In this document: positions 6,446 through 14,596 of the stretch, piece after piece | How the letters are laid out: each line of letters opens with the position of its first letter | Numbering within the stretch: position 1 is the first letter of the stretch | Source of the DNA: Simplicispira sp. 125 | Lineage (GTDB): Bacteria > Pseudomonadota > Gammaproteobacteria > Burkholderiales > Burkholderiaceae_C | Direction of reading: 5' to 3' | NCBI RefSeq assembly: GCF_003096555.1 | Contig: NZ_QEKM01000001.1 | Location: forward strand, 248,001-312,000 | DNA: 64,000 bases | The notes under the pieces: generated by a model | Database searches by the model: none | Seen by the model: the letters and a program-made list of their open reading frames with translations, nothing else | What the model was told of the DNA's origin: nothing | Position numbers and translations under genes: made by a program

Positions 6446-6832
6446 TCAATGCACCGTCAGCTCCACGGCGCGCGCGCCGGGGGCCTGGCGGGCCAGGGTG
6501 AGGGTGAGCACGCCGTGCTCCAGCTTGGCCGAGCTGGCGGCGGCGTCGATGGGCGTGGGCAGCTCCCAGGCGCGATTCACCTGGCGCGGCGCACCTTCGG
6601 TGTTTTTGACCTGCACTTGCGCACCTTCGATGGTGATCTGGAGTTGCTCGCGGGCCAGGCCTGGCACGTCGAGCTGCAGCGTGGTGGCCTTTTCATCCTG
6701 CGCCACGGTGTAGCCCGGAGTGCGGCGGGCCGGGGCTGCAGGCATTGCGTCCAGCAAAAAACGCTGCAATGCCATATCGGCAGAGCGGGGAGCGCAGGCT
6801 GCGCGACGGGTCATCATGGGCGAGAAAAGCAT
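6446..6832 (-). CDS. Hsp20/alpha-crystallin family small heat shock protein
   Basis: A 128-residue small heat shock protein. The alpha-crystallin domain runs from about residue 38 (PGYTVAQDEKATTLQLDVPGLAREQLQITIE) to the C terminus, with the typical beta-strand pattern, the ELPTPIDAAASSAKLEHGVLTLTL block and the A-x-x-x-G-x-L motif in the form LEHGVLTLTL. The C-terminal IxI tail is lost or reduced to VELTVH. These proteins bind unfolding proteins in the cytoplasm without ATP. The gene is a single unit, divergent from the binding-protein gene at 6928 and convergent with intI. No clear sigma-32 promoter was identified. Confidence 0.9.
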   Translation of the reverse strand: MLFSPMMTRRAACAPRSADMALQRFLLDAMPAAPARRTPGYTVAQDEKATTLQLDVPGLAREQLQITIEGAQVQVKNTEGAPRQVNRAWELPTPIDAAASSAKLEHGVLTLTLARQAPGARAVELTVH

Positions 6833-6927
6833 CAGGGTTAACTCCTATAAACTGCGCGGCGTGCGTGGTGTTGACCGCATGCCCTTGACTTGAGGTGTGC
6901 CCATGCCGATTTCAAGGATCTAAAAAT

Positions 6928-8259
6928 ATGCTGAATTTTCACCTGGCCCCGTTGAAAATCGCTGTCCAGACACCATGGCGTTTTGCCGTCGGTGTGGCCT
7001 TTGCTGCTGCGTGTGCCGTGACCGCCAGCCATGCGCAAACGGCAGCACCGGTGGCGCGTACCGCACAACCCGTCAAGGTCGCGTTGATCGAGAGCCTGTC
7101 CGGGGCATTTGCCAACACGGGAGAGGCGGTGTTTCGCAACATCCTCTGGGCCGTGGATCGGGTGAATGCCCGCGGTGGTGTGCTGCTGCCGTCAGAGGCC
7201 GGTGGCGCGCGCGCCCTGGCGCTTGCGCGCTACGACAGCAAGGGCCAGAACGAAGAGGCCCTGTCGGCGCTGCGCGCCGCCATCGATGACGGCGCGCGCG
7301 TCGTCATGCAGGGCAATTCATCGGCCACGGCAGCCGTGCTGATCGATGCCATCAATAAGCACAACGAGCGTGAGCCGGACAAGCGCGTGCTGTTTCTCAA
7401 CTATTCGGCGGTGGACCCCATCCTCACCAACGAGAAGTGCAGCTTCTGGCATTTCCGCTTTGATGCCCATGCCGACATGCGCATGGCCGCCCTGATGGGC
7501 GTGTTGCGTGCCGACGATGCCCTCAAGCGTGTCTATCTGATTGGCCAGGACTACAGCTTTGGCCAGGCCGTGCTGCGTGAGGCCAGGAAGCAGCTGGCCG
7601 CCCAGCGCCCCGATGTGGCCATCGTGGGTGACGAACTGCACGCCGTGGGCCGGGTGAAAGACTTTGCTCCCTATGCCGTCAAGATCAAGACCAGTGGCGC
7701 GCAGGCGGTCATCACCGGCAACTGGGGCAACGATCTGACGCTGCTCGTCAAGGCAGCGCGCGAGGTGGGTTACACCGGCAGCTTCTACACCTTTTATGGC
7801 AACGCACTGGGCGCCCCCGCGGCTATGGGCGATGCCGGCATCGACAAAGTGATCGCTGTGGCCGACTGGATGCCCAATGTGCCGGGCGCCCAGAGCGAAG
7901 CGTTCTACCAGTCCTTCCGGGCGCGCTTTCCCAAGCCGCAAGACGACTATGTGCACATGCGCATGCAGCTCATGGTCGAAGCGCTGGCCCAATCCATCGA
8001 AGCTGCAGGCAGCGTGGACTCCACAGCCGTTGCACGCCAGATGGAAAAAGCCCATGTGCAACTGGCCGGACGCAGTGGCCGTATGCGCGCTGCCGACCAC
8101 CAGTTCCAGCAGCCGCTGGTGGTGGGCCTGATGGAAAAGCAGGGCGCTCCGGGCGTCAAGTTTGATGTGGAAGGCTCGGGTTATGGCTTCCGCGTGGTGC
8201 GCGATATTCCCGCAGCGCAGACCCAGCAGCCGCACAGCTGCCAGATGCAGCGTTTTTAA
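6928..8259 (+). CDS. Periplasmic leucine-type substrate-binding protein of an ABC transporter
   Basis: A 443-residue exported protein of the type I periplasmic-binding fold (branched-chain amino acid/amide/urea group). The start at 6928 is preferred over an upstream in-frame ATG at 6895 because AAGGA precedes it and the signal peptide then begins normally: MLNFHLAPLK, a hydrophobic core GVAFAAACAVTA and cleavage after SHAQ. The mature part shows VKVALIESLSGAFANTGEAV, a hallmark of the family, GNSSATAAVLIDAI and YLIGQDYSFGQAVLREA. No permease or ATPase genes lie beside it, so it either serves a distant transporter or acts as a sensor. The ligand cannot be deduced. Confidence 0.88.
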   Translation: MLNFHLAPLKIAVQTPWRFAVGVAFAAACAVTASHAQTAAPVARTAQPVKVALIESLSGAFANTGEAVFRNILWAVDRVNARGGVLLPSEAGGARALALARYDSKGQNEEALSALRAAIDDGARVVMQGNSSATAAVLIDAINKHNEREPDKRVLFLNYSAVDPILTNEKCSFWHFRFDAHADMRMAALMGVLRADDALKRVYLIGQDYSFGQAVLREARKQLAAQRPDVAIVGDELHAVGRVKDFAPYAVKIKTSGAQAVITGNWGNDLTLLVKAAREVGYTGSFYTFYGNALGAPAAMGDAGIDKVIAVADWMPNVPGAQSEAFYQSFRARFPKPQDDYVHMRMQLMVEALAQSIEAAGSVDSTAVARQMEKAHVQLAGRSGRMRAADHQFQQPLVVGLMEKQGAPGVKFDVEGSGYGFRVVRDIPAAQTQQPHSCQMQRF

Positions 8260-8269
8260 AGAACGGTTT

Positions 8270-8310
8270 TTTACCCGGGTATATTGCGCAATAAATATTG
8301 CCCGGGTAAA
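8270..8310 (+). promoter_or_regulatory. Paired CCCGGG palindromic operator before the GIY-YIG operon
   Basis: TTTACCCGGG at 8270-8279 and CCCGGGTAAA at 8301-8310 form a perfect 10-bp inverted repeat with a 21-bp spacer. Each arm is centred on its own CCCGGG, and flanking bases are also related (GTATATT and AATATTG). The site ends 10 bp before the GIY-YIG start codon, so bound protein would block transcription or translation. No regulator gene is adjacent. The function is inferred from symmetry and position. Confidence 0.6.
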
Positions 8311-8319
8311 ATAAAAGGT

Positions 8320-8706
8320 ATGACTTCCTCATTGCCTGCCCACGCCGCCCTTTCGCCGCGCCGCGCACTGGTGCGCCAATACAAGGACTCGCGTCCGCCT
8401 GCGGGTGTTTTCGCCCTGACGAACCAGACCAATGGCCGGGTTTACGTGGGCGGCAGCCTCAACCTCGATGGCGCGATGAACCGCATGCGGTTCGAGTTGA
8501 AAATGCGCTCACACCGCAACAAATCGCTGCAGCAAGACTGGATTGCGCATGGTGCCGAGGCTTTCAGCTTTGCCGTGCTGGATCACATCAAGGAGCGGGA
8601 CGATCCACTTTTTGATTACGCGGCTGAACTCGACAGCATGCTGCAACTATGGCGCGAGGAGACCCCTTGCCATGGCGACAGCGGCTACAACGGGGATCGT
8701 CCATGA
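8320..8706 (+). CDS. GIY-YIG nuclease family protein
   Basis: A 128-residue protein with a single GIY-YIG-type domain. GVFALTNQTNGRVYVGGS near residue 28 corresponds to the GIY...YIG strands (here GVF and VYVG), followed by the conserved Arg region NRMRFELKMRSHRNKSLQQDW. The ATG at 8320 follows AAAGG at a good distance, and an in-frame ATG at 8284 lies inside the operator and is rejected. Its last codons overlap the next gene (ATGA at 8703-8706), so the two are translationally coupled. Such stand-alone domains may cut or merely bind DNA, and the biological role is unknown. Confidence 0.8.
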   Translation: MTSSLPAHAALSPRRALVRQYKDSRPPAGVFALTNQTNGRVYVGGSLNLDGAMNRMRFELKMRSHRNKSLQQDWIAHGAEAFSFAVLDHIKERDDPLFDYAAELDSMLQLWREETPCHGDSGYNGDRP

Positions 8707-9266
8707 GCGCCCGCACCCTGACCGCGTTTGGCGGGTTTGAGCGCATTGCCCATGGCAGCCGGGAAGAGGTCTTTGCACAAATGCGGCAATACCAGGGCGG
8801 TGCATCGGTTTTGATTTTTGACGACACCAGCGGTGCGTTGGTGGATCTGGATCTGCGCGAACCTGCGCTGGGTGCAGATGCAGAGCCCGCACCAGAAAGT
8901 GCACCGCGCAGTGTTGGCCGCCCCAAGCTGGGCGTGGTGGCGCGCGAGGTCACGCTCTTGCCGCGCCATTGGGACTGGCTCAGCCGCCAGCCCGGCGGCG
9001 CCTCGGTCGCCTTGCGCCGCTTGGTGGAAGAAGCACGGCGCATTCACCAGGGGCGTGATACGGTACGCGAATCACGTGAAGCGACCTACCGCTTCATGAC
9101 CGCCATGGCAGGATCACTGGAGGGTTTCGAGGAGGCCGCACGCGCGCTGTTTGCGGGCGACCAGAAGCGCTTTGCCGCGTTGGTAGCACCTTGGCCTGTG
9201 GATGTTTCGCATTATTTGCAGGGTCTGGCTGCTGCGTCGTGGAGTGAAGACAATGCGGCCTCCTGA
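8703..9266 (+). CDS. DUF2239 family protein
   Basis: A 187-residue soluble protein matching the DUF2239 family. It has an N-terminal segment TLTAFGGFERIAHGSREEV with DDTSGALVDLDLRG-like text, a central VGRPKLGVVAREVTLLPRHWDWL block and a helical C-terminal half (GGASVALRRLVEEARR, RFMTAMAGSLEGFEEAARAL). The VTLLPRHWDWL stretch resembles a DNA-binding ribbon-helix-like core, so it could be the regulator acting on the operator upstream of its own operon; that is inference. The gene overlaps the GIY-YIG gene by 4 bp and the MATE gene by 14 bp. Confidence 0.8.
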   Translation: MSARTLTAFGGFERIAHGSREEVFAQMRQYQGGASVLIFDDTSGALVDLDLREPALGADAEPAPESAPRSVGRPKLGVVAREVTLLPRHWDWLSRQPGGASVALRRLVEEARRIHQGRDTVRESREATYRFMTAMAGSLEGFEEAARALFAGDQKRFAALVAPWPVDVSHYLQGLAAASWSEDNAAS

Positions 9267-10635
9267 GCAGGCGCCCGGTGCGGCCCCTGCGGGCACACGC
9301 CCGCTTTGGCGTGTGTTTGCGGTGTTCCTCGCCCCCATGCTGGCGAGCAACATCCTGCAGTCCCTCTCAGGCACGCTCAACAACATTTACCTCGGTCAGA
9401 TGCTGGGCGTGAAAGCGCTGGCGGCGGTCTCTGGTTTCTTCCCGGTCATGTTCTTTTTCATCGCCTTCATGATCGGGTTGGGTGCGGGCGCCTCTGTGCT
9501 GATTGGCCAGGCCTGGGGTGCAGGCAAGGTCGACCGTGTGCGTGCCGTGGCCGGTACCACGCTCACCGTGGGCGTGGTGTTTGGTGTGTTTGTGGCGGTG
9601 CTGGGCGGGAGCTTTACCGGCCCCATGCTGCGTGCGCTGGGCACTCCGGCCGACATTTTGCAAGACGCCACGCAGTACGCCCGCATCATCCTGATTGCCA
9701 TGCCCGGCTTGTTCGTGTTTCTGCTGGCCACGGCCATGCTGCGCGGGGTGGGCGATACGGTCACACCGCTCTACACGCTGCTGATTTCCGCGGGCATTGG
9801 GCTGGTGCTCACGCCCGCGCTCATTCGTGGCTGGGCGGGTTTGCCGCAGCTGGGTGTGGCCAGCGGCGCGGCTGCCACCGTGGTGTCCTTTGTGGTGGCC
9901 ACGACCTGGCTGGGCTGGCGCTTGGTGCGCCTCCATAGCCCGCTCGCGCCGGGGCGTGCGTTGATTCCACATTTGCGCATTGACCTCGCCTTGCTGCGCG
10001 GCGTGCTGCGCGTGGGCATCCCTACCGGGGTGCAGATGATCGTGATCTCGCTCGCCGAGTTGGCCCTGCTGGGCTTGGTCAATGGCTATGGCTCGCAGGC
10101 CACGGCCGCTTATGGTGCGGTGAACCAGGTGGTGGCTTATGTGCAGTTCCCAGCCATCTCGATTGCCATCACTACCTCCATCCTGGGTGCGCAGGCCATT
10201 GGCGCCGGACGCCTGCACACGCTGGGCGCGATCGTGCGTACGGCGCTGTGGATGAACGTGGTGCTCACAGGCGCGCTGGTGCTGCTGGGCTACTTTTTTT
10301 CGCGCATGCTGATGGGTTTTTTCATCACCGACCCGGCCGTGATCGAGGTGGCGCAGGAGCTGCTGCACATCATGCTGTGGAGCACGGTGATCTTCGGCAT
10401 GGCCTCGGCCCTGTCAGGAATCATGCGGGCCAGCGGCGCAGTGCTGGTGCCCACTGGTATTGCGATTGCCTGTATCGCTTTGGTTGAGGTTCCCGCCGCG
10501 TGGTTGCTCAGCCAGAAGTTCGGGCTGAGGGGCGTGTGGATGGGCTACCCGATCGCCTTTGCTGCAATGCTGTTGTTGCAAGCGACCTACTACCGAAAAA
10601 TCTGGCGCCATCAACCGATTCGCAAGCTGGTGTGA
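9253..10635 (+). CDS. MATE family efflux transporter
   Basis: A 460-residue inner-membrane protein with twelve hydrophobic segments in two homologous halves, as in multidrug and toxic compound extrusion transporters. The first half carries LAPMLASNILQSLSGTLNNIYLGQMLG and FFIAFMIGLGAGASVLIGQAWGAG. The second begins with LRVGIPTGVQMIVISLAELALLGLVNGYG. These correspond to the conserved helix 1 and helix 7 motifs. It exports cationic or organic compounds in exchange for Na+ or H+. The ATG at 9253 lies inside the DUF2239 gene, so it is the third gene of the operon. It converges on the ABC permease gene 15 bp downstream. Confidence 0.92.
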   Translation: MRPPEQAPGAAPAGTRPLWRVFAVFLAPMLASNILQSLSGTLNNIYLGQMLGVKALAAVSGFFPVMFFFIAFMIGLGAGASVLIGQAWGAGKVDRVRAVAGTTLTVGVVFGVFVAVLGGSFTGPMLRALGTPADILQDATQYARIILIAMPGLFVFLLATAMLRGVGDTVTPLYTLLISAGIGLVLTPALIRGWAGLPQLGVASGAAATVVSFVVATTWLGWRLVRLHSPLAPGRALIPHLRIDLALLRGVLRVGIPTGVQMIVISLAELALLGLVNGYGSQATAAYGAVNQVVAYVQFPAISIAITTSILGAQAIGAGRLHTLGAIVRTALWMNVVLTGALVLLGYFFSRMLMGFFITDPAVIEVAQELLHIMLWSTVIFGMASALSGIMRASGAVLVPTGIAIACIALVEVPAAWLLSQKFGLRGVWMGYPIAFAAMLLLQATYYRKIWRHQPIRKLV

Positions 10636-10650
10636 CGGCTGTTTCAAGGC

Positions 10651-11421
10651 TCACTTGCGGATACGGTGCCCGGTCTTGAACACCCACCACACCACGCAAA
10701 GGCATATCGCCATGAACGCGAGTGTCATGCCCGCGCTCACGCCGATGTGCACGTCAGCCTGACCGTAGAACGCCCAGCGCAGGCCGCTGATGAGGTAGAC
10801 AACCGGGTTGAACAGCGACACCTTCTGCCACAGCGGCGGTAGCATGTTGATGCTGTAGAACGCACCGCCCAGGAAGGTGAGAGGCGTGATCACCAGCAGC
10901 GGAATGATCTGCAGTTTTTGAAAACTGTCGGCCCACAAACCGATGATGAAACCAAACAGGCAGAAGGTGATCGCCGTGAGCACCAGGAAGCCCACCATCC
11001 ATACCGGGTGCGCGACCTCGTAGGGTACAAAAAACCGTGCTGTTGTGAGAATCAGAGCGCCCACCAGAAGCGACTTGGTTGCCGCCGCTCCCACATAGCC
11101 CAGCAGCACCTCGACCCAGTTCACCGGTGCGCTCAGCAGCTCGTAAATGGTGCCTGACCACTTGGGCATGTAGATGCCAAACGCCGAGTTGGAAATGCTC
11201 TCGGACAAGAGTGACAGCATCAACAGTCCGGGGATGATGTAGGCGCCATAGCTTACGCCGCCAATGTCACCCATGCGCGAACCGATGGCCGAGCCGAAGA
11301 CGATGAAATACAGTGCGGTCGAGAGCACCGGTGCCACCAGGCTTCCCATCCAGGTGCGAAACGCCCGGTGCATTTCAAAGGCGTAGATGGCGCGCACGCC
11401 GTGCAGATTGAGGCCCTTCAT
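10651..11421 (-). CDS. ABC-2 type transporter permease
   Basis: A 256-residue permease with six hydrophobic segments, of the ABC-2 type family (YadH/NodJ-like). It includes the conserved [45 protein letters not shown] block and the C-terminal [38 protein letters not shown] typical of drug, polysaccharide or lipid exporters. It overlaps its ATPase partner by 4 bp (11418-11421, ATGA), so the pair is expressed as one unit. The substrate is unknown. Confidence 0.9.
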   Translation of the reverse strand: MKGLNLHGVRAIYAFEMHRAFRTWMGSLVAPVLSTALYFIVFGSAIGSRMGDIGGVSYGAYIIPGLLMLSLLSESISNSAFGIYMPKWSGTIYELLSAPVNWVEVLLGYVGAAATKSLLVGALILTTARFFVPYEVAHPVWMVGFLVLTAITFCLFGFIIGLWADSFQKLQIIPLLVITPLTFLGGAFYSINMLPPLWQKVSLFNPVVYLISGLRWAFYGQADVHIGVSAGMTLAFMAICLCVVWWVFKTGHRIRK

Positions 11422-12386
11422 GCTTGCGGTGCTTTCGTGTCGTGGACCAGGCTGACGAAGATGTCTTCGAGCGAGCTTTCGCTGGAATGCAGGTCTTTGA
11501 AGTCAATGCCCAGTTCGCCCAGCGCGCGCAGCAGTGCGGCAATGCCGGTGTCTTCCTGCTGCGTGTCAAAACTGTAGATGAGCTGCTGGCCATCCTGTGA
11601 CAGGGCAAGCGGCCAGCGTGCCAAGGCGTCTGGCACGCGCTCCATGGGCTGCTGCAGGGTGAGCGTGAGCTGCTTCTTGCCGAGCTTGCGCATCAGTACG
11701 TGCTTGTCTTCCACCACGATCAGCTCACCCTTGCGGATCACGCCAATGCGGTCGGCCATGTCTTCGGCCTCTTCGATGTAATGCGTGGTCAGGATGATGG
11801 TGGTGCCGGCATCGCGCAATTCACGCACCAGGCGCCACATGTCGTGGCGCAGCTCTACGTCCACCCCGGCGCTGGGCTCGTCGAGGAACAAAATCTTTGG
11901 CTCGTGCGACAGGGCCTTCGCAATGAGCACGCGCCGTTTCATGCCGCCCGAAAGCTGAAGAATTTTGTTGTCCTTCTTGTCCCAGAGTGACAGGTCTTTC
12001 AGAATCTTCTCAATGAACGCCGGGTTGGGCGCTTTGCCAAACAGCCCGCGGCTAAAGCTCACTGTCGCCCACACGGTCTCGAACGAATCGGTGTGCAGCT
12101 CCTGCGGCACCAGGCCAATGGCGGCGCGGGCGGTGCGGTAGTCGCGCACCGTGTCATGGCCGTCGGCGGTCACCGTGCCCTCGGTGGCGTTGCTCATGCC
12201 GCAAATGACGCTGATGAGCGTGGTCTTGCCCGCACCGTTGGGGCCGAGCAGGGCGAAAATCTCACCGCGCCGGATGTCCAGGTTTACATTTTTCAGCGCC
12301 TGAAATCCACCCGCATAGGTTTTGCTCAGGCCGCGCACGCGGACGATGGCGTCTGCGTCGGAAACGAAGGGGGGAGTGGCAGGCAT
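11418..12386 (-). CDS. ABC transporter ATP-binding protein
   Basis: A 322-residue ATPase of an ABC-2 exporter. Walker A is GPNGAGKTT near residue 49, the signature motif [17 protein letters not shown] near 147, and Walker [17 protein letters not shown] with the switch His in [15 protein letters not shown]. About 80 residues follow the nucleotide-binding domain, as in the NodI/YadG group. The start at 12386 is chosen because the conserved region begins soon after. An in-frame ATG at 12431 would add a Pro-rich leader, and neither start has a clear ribosome binding site. The permease follows with a 4-bp overlap. Confidence 0.92.
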   Translation of the reverse strand: MPATPPFVSDADAIVRVRGLSKTYAGGFQALKNVNLDIRRGEIFALLGPNGAGKTTLISVICGMSNATEGTVTADGHDTVRDYRTARAAIGLVPQELHTDSFETVWATVSFSRGLFGKAPNPAFIEKILKDLSLWDKKDNKILQLSGGMKRRVLIAKALSHEPKILFLDEPSAGVDVELRHDMWRLVRELRDAGTTIILTTHYIEEAEDMADRIGVIRKGELIVVEDKHVLMRKLGKKQLTLTLQQPMERVPDALARWPLALSQDGQQLIYSFDTQQEDTGIAALLRALGELGIDFKDLHSSESSLEDIFVSLVHDTKAPQA

Positions 12387-12573
12387 GCAGGGTGATGGTG
12401 GAGGAGGAGCGTCGAGAACGGGGCTGCACATTGTGGCGCGAACCCCATTGCGGCGCTGGGCAGGGGGTTTGTGATACCGGATTGCAAGGTGATGCTGTTT
12501 CTAAACCATCCTTGTTGTTGCTTCGCCTTGCCGTGCTACAGCACTGTCTGCGGCTTTGGCGCTCCAAGTCCGC

Positions 12574-13461
12574 TCAGGGGTGTGCCCGCGCTGCGTTCTC
12601 TGCGATGCCCGTGGCGAAGTGCCCGAGCAGCATATCCGGCAGATCGTGGCCCATGCCGGGAATAAAGTCCGTCTGCGCGCCCGCAATGTGCTGCGCCAGT
12701 TGCTGGCCGCTGGCCACGGGTACCAACGGGTCGTCCAGGCCATGCACGATGCGCGTGGGTGCTGTGATGCGGGCCAGCAAGGGCGTGCGGTCGCCGTCGG
12801 CCACGATGGCCAGCAATTGCCGGGCCGAGCCCGCTGGGTGCCAGGCGCGGCGCACCGAGGCCAAGGCACGCTCGCGCAGGGTGTCTGCGTTGGCCGGGTA
12901 GCCGGGGCTGCCGATGGCGCCAAACAGGTGCACGATCCAGGCGACGGCGGCATCTTCGCCAGGCCCCGCCGGACGGGACATCAGGGTGCGTTGCAGGACC
13001 CAGCGGGGTTTGGGCAGTGAACGGGCGCCGCTGGTGGTCATCATCAGCGTAAGGCTGGCCACGCGCTGCGGGGCGGTGGCGGCAAGATGCTGGGCGATCA
13101 TGCCGCCCATGGAGGCACCGCACACATGGGCCTGGGCGATGCCCAGCGCGTCGAGCACGCCCAGGGCGTCGCGTGCCATGTCGGCCAGGCAATAGGGTGA
13201 GCGCACCGGCAGGTGCAGCAGGTGGCGCAGGCCTGCCAGTGCCATGTGCGGAACCCCCGCATGGTCAAAACCCTGGCTCAGGCCGATGTCGCGGTTGTCC
13301 AGGCGCAGCACACGAAAGCCGCGCGCTACAAGCCCATCCACCAGCGCCTGCGGCCAGGCAATGAGCTGCATGCCCAAACCCATGATGAGCAAGACCACCG
13401 GGCCCCCAGCGGGGCCCTGGTCGTCCACCTCGATGTGCAGTCCATTGGCCTGGATTTGCAT
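12574..13461 (-). CDS. Alpha/beta hydrolase
   Basis: A 295-residue alpha/beta hydrolase fold enzyme. The nucleophile elbow is CGASMGGMIAQHLA near residue 117, the oxyanion region LLIMGLGMQLIAWP near 26, and the catalytic Asp and His lie in HGLDDPLVPV and FIPGMGHDLP. LRLDNRDIGLS is typical of esterases and lactonases of the non-heme peroxidase/EstA-like group. No signal peptide is present. The substrate cannot be predicted. The gene is monocistronic, followed downstream by 187 bp before the ABC operon. Confidence 0.85.
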   Translation of the reverse strand: MQIQANGLHIEVDDQGPAGGPVVLLIMGLGMQLIAWPQALVDGLVARGFRVLRLDNRDIGLSQGFDHAGVPHMALAGLRHLLHLPVRSPYCLADMARDALGVLDALGIAQAHVCGASMGGMIAQHLAATAPQRVASLTLMMTTSGARSLPKPRWVLQRTLMSRPAGPGEDAAVAWIVHLFGAIGSPGYPANADTLRERALASVRRAWHPAGSARQLLAIVADGDRTPLLARITAPTRIVHGLDDPLVPVASGQQLAQHIAGAQTDFIPGMGHDLPDMLLGHFATGIAENAARAHP

Positions 13462-13482
13462 GGGTCAGGCAGCCCGCTGTTT

Positions 13483-13722
13483 CAACCTAGAAACGGCAGT
13501 TGGATGTGCCCGCCGGTGCCGTGATCTGGGTGTCAGGCAAGGCGAGACGACGCGGCGGGCTCCTGCCCGCAAGGAGGAACAACGCCGCATGGCGCCCTGA
13601 GCGCGGTGCTGGTGGGTGCATAGCGCTCTCCCCCATCAGGTGAACGTTATTGGAGTCATCAACGATAGCTTTCATGCGGCCCAGCAAGAGATACAAAGCG
13701 GTCAACTGCTGTTTCTAGGTTC
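13483..13722. repeat. Pair of inverted 20-bp motifs between two hydrolase genes
   Basis: CAACCTAGAAACGGCAGTTG at 13483-13502 and its inverted version at 13703-13722 (18 of 20 bases match) bracket about 200 bp between the two hydrolase genes. The right copy overlaps the stop codon of the second hydrolase. The stretch between them has no gene that I can support. It could be a small dispersed repeat or paired operator sites. Confidence 0.55.
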
Positions 13723-14578
13723 AATACCACCGTGTGACGGCCTCAGGCTGGTGCGCCACCTTGAAGAACCAGCGCCGCGCGCCCTGTACGTCAAATCGCC
13801 GCCATTGGTCGGGTTCCTGGCGCAGACGGTCGGCAATGGCATACATGGCCAGCGGGTTCATGCCCATGCCGATGTGGCTGGCGCGCACTTCGATATTCTC
13901 GGTGTGGGCATGCCGCGCCGGGTTGATGCTGCACTGCCAGGACACGATGCCGTCGGTCTTGCTGTAAATCGACGTGGTGGGCACTGGCGGGGGCTTGCGC
14001 ACTTCGGCCAGCAACTCTTCGTCGTGGGCGTTTTGGCCACTCACCATTTGGTAGAAACGCCAGGCATTGGTGGCCTTGGGGTGGCCGGTGAACGGGGTGC
14101 CCAAGGTGATGACACCGCGTACCAGGTCCGGCATTTCCTTGGCCATTTCGCGTGCGTAAATGCCACCCAGGCTCCAGCCGATCAGGCTGATTTTTCCGCC
14201 ATGCTCCCGGTGCAGTGCCTCGAGCCGCTCCAGACAGCCTTCGACAACGCCCTCACGGGGGCCCAGGTTCAGGCCCTGCTTCCAGCCATAGGCCTGGTAG
14301 CCCAGTTTTTTCAGAAACCGGCGCAGGGCCAGGGTGGTGAGGTCCGATGCGCCCAGGCCGGGGCAGACCAGCACCGCATGCCCGTCGCCTGGCGGCATGC
14401 GCGAGAGCCATGGCGAGACGGCGGCCATGGCCATGGCTTCCCAGGGCGCACGGGCTTCGAGCAGCATCAGCCTGAGGCCCGGTGGCATCAGGTCCAGACC
14501 GGCGTCTTCGGTGGGTGTGACGTGGGTCTTGCGGCGGGTATGTGCGGGCATGGGGACACATTCTGAGGTGGAGGCCAT
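13721..14578 (-). CDS. Alpha/beta hydrolase (lipase/esterase-like)
   Basis: A 285-residue serine hydrolase. HAVLVCPGLGASDLTTLALRRFLKKLGYQAYGW near residue 67 is the oxyanion strand, and ISLIGWSLGGIYAREMAKEMPD near 128 the nucleophile elbow with the GWSLGG pentapeptide of lipases. The late SHIGMGMNP supplies the likely catalytic His, and YSKTDGIV the Asp. It lies 18 bp after the wax ester synthase/DGAT gene on the same strand, which suggests a shared transcript and a role in storage-lipid or ester turnover. Alternative starts at 14578 and 14551 cannot be separated. Confidence 0.82.
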   Translation of the reverse strand: MASTSECVPMPAHTRRKTHVTPTEDAGLDLMPPGLRLMLLEARAPWEAMAMAAVSPWLSRMPPGDGHAVLVCPGLGASDLTTLALRRFLKKLGYQAYGWKQGLNLGPREGVVEGCLERLEALHREHGGKISLIGWSLGGIYAREMAKEMPDLVRGVITLGTPFTGHPKATNAWRFYQMVSGQNAHDEELLAEVRKPPPVPTTSIYSKTDGIVSWQCSINPARHAHTENIEVRASHIGMGMNPLAMYAIADRLRQEPDQWRRFDVQGARRWFFKVAHQPEAVTRWY

Positions 14579-14596
14579 GGCACCATGGTAAAGATG

